Assembly (NCBI RefSeq): GCF_002355435.1 | Contig: NZ_AP017313.1 | Span: 2,294,001 to 2,358,000, forward strand | Reading direction: 5' to 3' | DNA length: 64,000 nt | DNA from: Mucilaginibacter gotjawali | GTDB lineage: Bacteria; Bacteroidota; Bacteroidia; Sphingobacteriales; Sphingobacteriaceae | Part shown: one piece after another, positions 58,324 through 64,000 of the stretch | Layout of the letters: the number at the start of each line of letters is the position of its first letter | Numbering within the stretch: the stretch's first letter is position 1 | Made by a program: the position numbers and the translations under genes | Notes under the pieces: model-generated | What the model was told of the DNA's origin: nothing | The model's database searches: none | Seen by the model: only the letters and a program-made list of their open reading frames with translations

Positions 58324-58641
58324 TTATATCAGGAAAATCAGGCCAAACAGTATGAGTAAGATAGCGATGATAAAAAAGACTACCGATACTCCGTAAAATG
58401 TGGTCCACCTCAGCCAGTTTACAAATTGCTTTCCCATTTGCACAACGGGGTCGTCCGTCTCACTTATCACCAGGTAACTGTTTTTTAAGTTCGTCTCGGT
58501 ATTGATCCTTTTGTCTTCCGCATACCGGAAGCGCCCGGGATCAAGGTGTGCTTGGCAATATGGGCATGTTTCATCAATTTTGCCAGTCCATTTGCTCCAC
58601 TTTCCGCAAACAGGACATTTTATTTCGCTAACCTGACTCAT
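58324..58641 (-). CDS. Zinc-ribbon plus transmembrane anchor protein
   Basis: A 105-residue protein: an N-terminal zinc ribbon with C9-x2-C12 and C26-x2-C29 (KCPVCGKW and TCPYCQAH), a polar middle, and a C-terminal membrane helix (FYGVSVVFFIIAILLILFGL). The ribbon therefore faces the cytoplasm, anchored by its tail. Similar proteins are widespread in Bacteroidota and lack assigned function. Convergent with the GH123-type gene, 25 bases apart. Confidence 0.8.
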   Translation of the reverse strand: MSQVSEIKCPVCGKWSKWTGKIDETCPYCQAHLDPGRFRYAEDKRINTETNLKNSYLVISETDDPVVQMGKQFVNWLRWTTFYGVSVVFFIIAILLILFGLIFLI

Positions 58642-59094
58642 ATCTATTTTTATTTAAAATTATCAAAGTCGTAAAGGATGTAAAAGCGCTAAGCGTATAT
58701 TAAAATTAAATAAAAATAATGGAGAATACAAAGGCCCGTATGCAGTAATTTTTTTGACCGGCGTGGAAAATTTCGACACCTATTTGCCTGGCCCAATTTT
58801 AAATCTGTTGTGCCTGATGTAATTTGCCCGCCACGGCTGTCGCGCAATTTTCCGGCCAACAGCTGTATCACTATACCAGCCATGTAATGCCCACCCCAAT
58901 TAATTGGCCACTGCAGATCAATTTAAAATGGCCATTTTGCGCATACAGGCCTTACCGGGGCCTTTATATTTATAGCTAAAAGTTAGCATCAGAACCTGCA
59001 AAACACTGTAGGTTTAATTATGTCCATATTATACCAGCAAAGCTATTTGGCTGATTACCATCTTTGTTAAAAGAAAATATTAAAACTTATTTTT
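58642..59094. other. Intergenic region, no clear gene
   Basis: AT-rich at both ends, with a short hairpin (AGGCC/GGCCT) near 58950-58968. Short open frames on the minus strand (for instance at 58689-58883) have no family character. It probably contains the promoters of the divergent zinc-ribbon and cupin genes. Confidence 0.4.
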
Positions 59095-59645
59095 ATGCAA
59101 CGCAGAAAATTTTTAACTACAGCCACAGTTGCAGGTATTTTAGCAACATCGGCAAAAAGTCTCTTTGGTTATACGGCAGCTAAAGTGGGTTTTGTGTTGA
59201 AAAAAGGTAAAAACCGTTTTAATGAACATACCATGCTCATTGGCAATAGCCCTGTTGATATTAAAGTTTCCGGCAAAGATACCGGCGGGGCTTTAACCAT
59301 CAGCGAATATACCGGATTTGCAAAAGGCGGCCCGCCGCTGCACATACATCCTTTACAGGACGAGGTATTCTACATTCTCGAAGGTGAACATCTTTTTCAG
59401 TTAGGCGACCGGCAATTTCATTTAAAACAAGGAGATACCGTCTTTATACCGCGCAATACGCCTCATGCCCCTGCCCAGTTGAGCGAAAAAGGCAAATATT
59501 TATTTTTTTCACACCCTCCGGAAAAATGGAGGATTTTTTCCGAGCTTTAAGTGCTTTAAAAAAAGATGCTACTTCGGCAGATGCCGTTAAAATATTTGAA
59601 GACCACGATATGAAAATTGTGGGTCCGCCATTATCTGTAAAATAA
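59095..59645 (+). pseudogene. Tat-exported cupin protein, frameshifted near the 3' end
   Basis: A cupin protein with a twin-arginine signal (RRKFLTTATVAG). The barrel has the complete metal-ligand set H83, H85, E90 and H124 (PPLHIHPLQDE, RNTPHAP), so it may bind a metal and act as a small dioxygenase- or isomerase-like enzyme. The frame stops at 59550 after 151 residues (HPPEKWRIFSEL). One base more at 59519-59525 (G2 or A5) would instead give GKMEDFFRALSALKKDA and run to 59645, 183 residues, a natural C-terminal helix. The AraC-type gene starts 11 bases after 59645, which supports the longer reading as the original one. Confidence 0.8.
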
Positions 59646-59656
59646 AACGTTCCCCA

Positions 59657-60493
59657 ATGCCCGTTTACGATTACCGACTTCCCAGCCCCGTTTTGGGTGA
59701 ATATGTCAGGATCTACCAGATCGTTGGCTGCTGTTTTCCTGCCAGTATGACTGATCTGCCGGTAAAGGCCTACTGGCCGCGGGCCGAGAATTGTCTGTCG
59801 TTTACACCGCGGGATCCTGAAAAGGTGGAGTATGGTTTTAATGGCAACCTGATTGAAACGCCAAGATCAAGAATTAACAGCCAACATATAATTGCAACAA
59901 ACCGGCATGTTGGCCGTGATTTTTTCATATTCCAGGTAGTATTCCAGCCCGGGGCTTTGTTCAGGCTCACAGGCATCCCTTCGCATGAACTGACTAATAC
60001 ATTAATAGATGCAGAAGCTGTTTTTTCTTCGGAGATCGGCATTGTGAATGAACAACTGGCCAACACTGCTCATTATGAGCAAATGATCGGGATTGTGGAG
60101 CGCTTTTTAAATTACCTGGTTGCACGTTCAAAAAAGCGGGCCCTTCCGATTGATAAGGTAAGCCGTTATTTGTTAAAAAATCCAAATACCGCCTCATTGG
60201 ATTGGCTCGCTGACCAGGCTTGCCTGAGCCAAAGGCAATTTTACAGGCAGTTTTTAGAAAGGGAAGGTATCAGTCCGAAATTATACGGACGTATAGCAAG
60301 GTTTGAAAACGCCATGAAGATTAAAAATGCCCACCCGGAAAGGGACTGGTTTAGCATTGCCATTGAGTTGGGTTATTATGACTACCAGCATTTGGCAAAA
60401 GATTTTAAGGAATTTACATGTTTGAACCCCACCGCGTTTGAAACGGCAACAGCCAAAGGGCCGGAAAGAACTTTTGGCATCAGGGAAACCTGA
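59657..60493 (+). CDS. AraC-family transcriptional regulator
   Basis: A 278-residue DNA-binding protein. The N-terminal ~150 residues form a sensor-like domain of the DUF6597 type (PVLGEYVRIYQIV, GRDFFIFQVVFQPGALFRLTG). The C-terminal AraC double helix-turn-helix lies at about 165-265 (TASLDWLADQACLSQRQFYR, then WFSIAIELGYYDYQHLAKDF, then FTCLNPTAF). It sits 11 bases behind the cupin gene, so it probably forms an operon with it and may control that operon or an adjacent carbohydrate locus. Confidence 0.93.
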   Translation: MPVYDYRLPSPVLGEYVRIYQIVGCCFPASMTDLPVKAYWPRAENCLSFTPRDPEKVEYGFNGNLIETPRSRINSQHIIATNRHVGRDFFIFQVVFQPGALFRLTGIPSHELTNTLIDAEAVFSSEIGIVNEQLANTAHYEQMIGIVERFLNYLVARSKKRALPIDKVSRYLLKNPNTASLDWLADQACLSQRQFYRQFLEREGISPKLYGRIARFENAMKIKNAHPERDWFSIAIELGYYDYQHLAKDFKEFTCLNPTAFETATAKGPERTFGIRET

Positions 60494-60953
60494 TAATGGC
60501 GCCATGACAATTTAATCCCGGATATGATGGTTAATGCTCCTCGTTTTATGGCTTCGGTGTTATTTATGTTCCCCTGGTCTTCAGTCCTTTAAGCCATCTC
60601 CGGCGCTATCCGGGGCGATTCAAAAAATGCCATAGATATAAAATCCGCACCGGCTTCCGCTTCTTTGATCGGACTAATTATAAATCTTGTTGTTAAAAGG
60701 GTTTGAAATATTTTAACCCCGCATCTGTTATCCATTGCATACTATTACAGATTGTTTAGTTTTTAAAAATGAATGCAATATATTGCTACGGCGGTAGCTG
60801 TCGCTATTTTTTACTACAACAGTAGCTGAACTTTTTATATGTTTAAACACTATTTATAGTATACTTGAAGCTGCGCTTGCTGATGAAATAGATTTTAACT
60901 ATATTGAGGCTTCAACCAGGCAAGGATGTTTAAATTAATAAGGAATAACGATT
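60494..60953. other. Intergenic region with short inverted and direct repeats
   Basis: No functional gene found. On the minus strand near 60600-60700 a short protein-like stretch occurs (contains SPIKEAEAGADFIS) that looks like a leftover of an aldolase-type TIM barrel, without start and soon closed by a stop. Near 60785-60830, CTAC-GGCG-GTAG forms a small hairpin, and GTAGCTG occurs twice. Confidence 0.35.
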
Positions 60954-63557
60954 ATGGAATATACGCGACTTTCCAAACCGCATAGTGAAAGGAAATGGAA
61001 AGTTTGGGGCCCCTACCTTTCTGAACGCCAGTGGGGAACCGTTAGGGAAGATTACAGCCCTTCAGGAAATACATGGAGCTATATCAACCACGACCTTGCC
61101 CGAAGTTACGCTTACCGATGGGGCGAGGACGGCATTGCCGGTTTTTGTGACATTGAACAGGTATTGTGCCTGGCGCCGGTATTCTGGAATGGTAAGGATA
61201 CTATTTTAAAAGAAAGGCTTTTCGGCTTAACCAACCAGGAAGGCAATCATGGCGAAGATGTAAAAGAACTCTATTTTCACCTTGATTCTTCACCAACGCA
61301 TGCTTATTGTAAATTTCTATACAAATATCCGCACGCAGCGTTCCCCTATATGGAGTTGCTGCAAAAAAACCAAACGGACCGTTTAAGCCCTGAATTTGAG
61401 CTGCTGGATACTGACGTTTTTAACGATAGCCGCTATTTTGACTGCTTTGTGGAGTATGCAAAAGCAGGGCCAAGGGACATTTTGATGAAAATTACGGTCC
61501 ACAACCGCGGACCCGAAGCGGCAAGTATTCATGTACTGCCGCACTTATGGTTCCGTAATTTCTGGCGGCATAACCCCCGCTATACCAGTCCTGAAATTAC
61601 GTCGCTATCAGGCCATTGTTTGCAGACCGATTCAAGCCGGAATGGAACTTATTATTTTTACCATGAAGATGGGGAACAACTTTTTTGTGAAAATGAAACC
61701 AATAGCGAACGCATTTTTCATAAACCGAATGTAACGCCTTTTGTGAAAGACGGCATTAATAACTACGTAGTTGACCGGCAAAAAACCATCAACCCGGCAA
61801 AAAAAGGCACAAAAGCTGCAGTATGGTTAAAGGGAGAAGTAGCGCCGGGAGCATCCAAAATATTTAAGGTAAGGCTTTGTGCTGAGGAGATGGAAGACCC
61901 ATGGGCGGATTTTGACGGCGTTTTTCAAGCTCGCCTCGCCGAAACGGATAGTTACTACAAAAAGCTTACCCCCGCTACTTTGTCGAAAAAGCAAAAAGGC
62001 TTGTTGCGGAGTACACTGAGCGGATTATTATGGGGCAAGCAGTTTTATTACTTCGACGTTTACAAATGGCTTTTTGGCGAACCGCATGAAAAGCAATTAC
62101 CACGCAACTTTCAGCGGAATTATGACTGGCAGCACTTAACCTGCCGCAATATCATCTCCATGCCTGATAAGTGGGAATATCCATGGTTTGCCGCCTGGGA
62201 CCTGGCTTTCCATGCCGCCACCTTCGTGCACATCGACCCGGAATTTGCCAAGCAGCAATTGCTGGTAATTCTGCGTGAATATTATATGCATCCCAACGGG
62301 CAGATCCCGGCGTATGAATGGAATTTCAGCGATGTAAACCCTCCCGTGCATGCCTGGAGCGTTTGGTATGTATATGAAGCTGATAAAAAGAAAACGGGTG
62401 TGTCCGACTGGGACTTCCTGGAAAGGTCCTTTCAAAAACTGCTGATGAACTTTACCTGGTGGGTAAACCAAAAAGACGCCAATGGTACCGATATTTTTGA
62501 AGGCGGTTTCCTGGGGCTGGATAATATTGGCGTATTCGACCGAAATTATATGCCCCCGGGCATTAAAAAGCTGCAGCAGGCCGATGCTACCAGCTGGATG
62601 GCCATGTATGCCATCAATATGCTGCGCATTTCGCTGGAGCTGGCGCAGCACAACCTGGCCTATGAAGAATCGGCCGCCAAATTTTTCCGCCACTTTTTAA
62701 ATATAGGCTGGGCCATGCACCATGTCGGCAAAAGAGAAATGTCTTTATGGGACGAAGAAGATGCCTTTTATTACGATGCCATCCAATTTGAAGATGGCGC
62801 CAGCGAGCGATTGAAAGTTCGTTCTCTGGTCGGCATTATCCCATTGCTGGCGGTTGAAATTATGAATGTCGATCTGTTTAAAAAGCTGAACGAGTTTAAC
62901 GCCAGGCTGGGCAGCATCAGGAGTACCAGGCCCGATTTAACCAAAGTAATATCAGACATTGAAAAGAAAAACAAAGACGGCAACTACCTCTTCGCCATTA
63001 TGGTGGGCGACCGGCTGGAGCATTTGCTGAAAAGGCTTTTGGACGAAGATGAATTTTTATCAGATTATGGCATCCGTTCCTTATCCAAATGTTACCACGA
63101 CAAGCCCTTCGTTTTCGGTTATAAAGGAAGCGAATACAGCATCCAGTATGAGCCAGGTGAAAGCTCAAGCTCCATGTTTGGCGGTAATTCCAACTGGCGC
63201 GGGCCCATATGGCTGCCCATTAATTATTTGATCATCAATTCGCTGCGGAAATATTACGAATATTATGGGGATAGCTATACCTATGAATTCCCGGTTCGGT
63301 CGGGTAATAAATTAACGTTGAAACAAATAGCCAATGAACTGACCAAGAGGTTACTAACTATTTTTGAGAAAAATGAGGAGGGGGCCTACCAATACCACTC
63401 CGCCACGCAGGAACAATGGACAGACGAACATTTTAAAGAACATCATTTATTTTATGAATTCTTTAATGGCGATACCGGCCAGGGCCTGGGCGCCTCGCAC
63501 CAAACCGGCTGGACAGCCTTGATCGCAAATTTGTTGCTGGAAATGGATGAGGGGTAG
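60954..63557 (+). CDS. GH63-type glucosidase (MGH1-like)
   Basis: An 867-residue protein without signal peptide. It belongs to the bacterial glycosyl hydrolase 63 / mannosyl-oligosaccharide glucosidase-like group: the N-terminal beta-sandwich has WKVWGPYLSERQWGTVREDY and NTWSYINHDLARSYAYRWGE, and the (alpha/alpha)6 barrel has PWFAAWDLAFHAATFV, GGFLGLDNIGVFDR (about 520) and NSNWRGPIWLPINYL, ending in FNGDTGQGLGASHQTGWTAL. Catalytic acid and base are probably Asp in the first barrel blocks and Glu/Asp near the end; I cannot fix the exact residues. It likely removes alpha-glucosyl or related units from imported oligosaccharides. A GH43 gene follows 20 bases downstream. Confidence 0.9.
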   Translation: MEYTRLSKPHSERKWKVWGPYLSERQWGTVREDYSPSGNTWSYINHDLARSYAYRWGEDGIAGFCDIEQVLCLAPVFWNGKDTILKERLFGLTNQEGNHGEDVKELYFHLDSSPTHAYCKFLYKYPHAAFPYMELLQKNQTDRLSPEFELLDTDVFNDSRYFDCFVEYAKAGPRDILMKITVHNRGPEAASIHVLPHLWFRNFWRHNPRYTSPEITSLSGHCLQTDSSRNGTYYFYHEDGEQLFCENETNSERIFHKPNVTPFVKDGINNYVVDRQKTINPAKKGTKAAVWLKGEVAPGASKIFKVRLCAEEMEDPWADFDGVFQARLAETDSYYKKLTPATLSKKQKGLLRSTLSGLLWGKQFYYFDVYKWLFGEPHEKQLPRNFQRNYDWQHLTCRNIISMPDKWEYPWFAAWDLAFHAATFVHIDPEFAKQQLLVILREYYMHPNGQIPAYEWNFSDVNPPVHAWSVWYVYEADKKKTGVSDWDFLERSFQKLLMNFTWWVNQKDANGTDIFEGGFLGLDNIGVFDRNYMPPGIKKLQQADATSWMAMYAINMLRISLELAQHNLAYEESAAKFFRHFLNIGWAMHHVGKREMSLWDEEDAFYYDAIQFEDGASERLKVRSLVGIIPLLAVEIMNVDLFKKLNEFNARLGSIRSTRPDLTKVISDIEKKNKDGNYLFAIMVGDRLEHLLKRLLDEDEFLSDYGIRSLSKCYHDKPFVFGYKGSEYSIQYEPGESSSSMFGGNSNWRGPIWLPINYLIINSLRKYYEYYGDSYTYEFPVRSGNKLTLKQIANELTKRLLTIFEKNEEGAYQYHSATQEQWTDEHFKEHHLFYEFFNGDTGQGLGASHQTGWTALIANLLLEMDEG

Positions 63558-63577
63558 GGGGATGAAAGTAAATTGAT

Positions 63578-64000
63578 ATGAAAGTAAAAAAATGCCTGGC
63601 CGGGTTGGTTTTCCTGTTAATCATCGCAAATGCTGCTTTGGCACAGGTACATCAAATTAAAACATATACTAATCCCCTTTTGCCGGCTGGAGCCGATCCC
63701 TGGGTGATCTATAAAGATGGCTGCTACTATTACACCAATAGTACAGGCAGGAATTTAACGATCTGGAAAACCCGCAATATGGCCGACCTTGACAAGGCTA
63801 AGGCAACAGTGGTATGGGTGCCGCCAGCCGGTACCGCATATTCAAATGAGCTATGGGCGCCGGAATTACATTATTTGCAGGGTAAATGGTATATGTATTT
63901 TGCTGCCGACGATGGCGACAATAACCACCACCGGATTTATGTGATTGAAAATACGGCCCCGGACCCAACAACGGGCCACTGGGTTTTTAAAGGCCAGGTT
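63578..64000 (+). CDS. GH43-family arabinanase/xylosidase, 5' part
   Basis: The first 141 codons of a gene cut by the right edge. The Sec signal peptide ends near LAQ (21-23). The five-bladed propeller of GH43 is shown by NPLLPAGADPWVIYKDG (D40 is the usual catalytic base), SNELWAPELHYLQGKWYMYF and RIYVIENT. The enzyme should hydrolyse arabinofuranosyl or xylosyl links outside the cytoplasm. It starts 20 bases after the GH63 gene, indicating a shared operon. The Glu general acid lies beyond the window. Confidence 0.9.
   Translation, partial: MKVKKCLAGLVFLLIIANAALAQVHQIKTYTNPLLPAGADPWVIYKDGCYYYTNSTGRNLTIWKTRNMADLDKAKATVVWVPPAGTAYSNELWAPELHYLQGKWYMYFAADDGDNNHHRIYVIENTAPDPTTGHWVFKGQV

Noticed and set aside
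58689-58883. 64-codon minus-strand frame
   Set aside because: No family character or start context, and alternative frames look equally plausible.
60600-60700. Remnant of a KDPG-aldolase-like gene on the minus strand
   Set aside because: Only about 30 codons with weak resemblance; not enough to call a pseudogene.

Overview
The window looks like a chromosomal segment of a Bacteroidota bacterium of the Sphingobacteriaceae type (Mucilaginibacter or Pedobacter-like). The signs are a SusC/SusD pair, several DUF4397-, DUF4403- and YXWGXW-type envelope proteins, polysaccharide-active glycoside hydrolases, A-rich ribosome-binding regions without strong Shine-Dalgarno sequences, and promoter-like TAnnTTTG boxes. 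I saw no rRNA, tRNA, CRISPR array, insertion sequence, integrase or phage structural gene.

Layout. 1-4.7 kb: start of an OmpA-like gene, an orphan membrane histidine kinase and clpB. 5.0-9.8 kb: a SusC/SusD pair whose susD is broken by a one-base shift in an A run. 9.9-12.1 kb: a secreted protein with an Asn/Pro-rich tail built from 60-bp tandem repeats. 12.3-14.8 kb: a glycerate permease plus glycerate kinase operon. 14.9-23.2 kb: mixed envelope and transport genes (HTTM-like membrane protein, DUF4397 lipoprotein, a Cys/His protein possibly of papain-like fold, sugar-porter MFS, YCII protein, ABC-2 permease, DUF4403 lipoprotein).

23.5-29.4 kb is a tight four-gene operon behind a duplicated promoter/leader. 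It encodes a membrane protein with a GAPFWFD segment, a GH19-like muralytic enzyme, a subtilisin-like protease that shares an SH3b-like N-terminal module with that enzyme, and an exported, possibly barrel-forming protein. It resembles a lysis or release cassette. After a thioredoxin-like and a PNPOx-like gene on the other strand comes a giant co-directional cluster (31.6-55.0 kb). It holds a 3222-residue DUF6603 protein, three large proteins I cannot name, two Ig-like plus kelch-propeller paralogs, three small proteins that share a beta domain with one propeller protein, and a small PD-(D/E)XK-like protein. None of these has a signal peptide. This cluster, perhaps served by the neighbouring lytic operon, is the best candidate here for an undescribed system.

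55.3-64 kb: a secreted GH123/DUF6067-type glycoside hydrolase, a zinc-ribbon membrane protein, a Tat-exported cupin (also frameshifted) with an AraC-type regulator, a GH63-type glucosidase and the start of a GH43 enzyme, consistent with glycan foraging. Three genes carry single-base shifts, two of them at clear homopolymers, so residual assembly errors should be considered before calling any of them pseudogenes.
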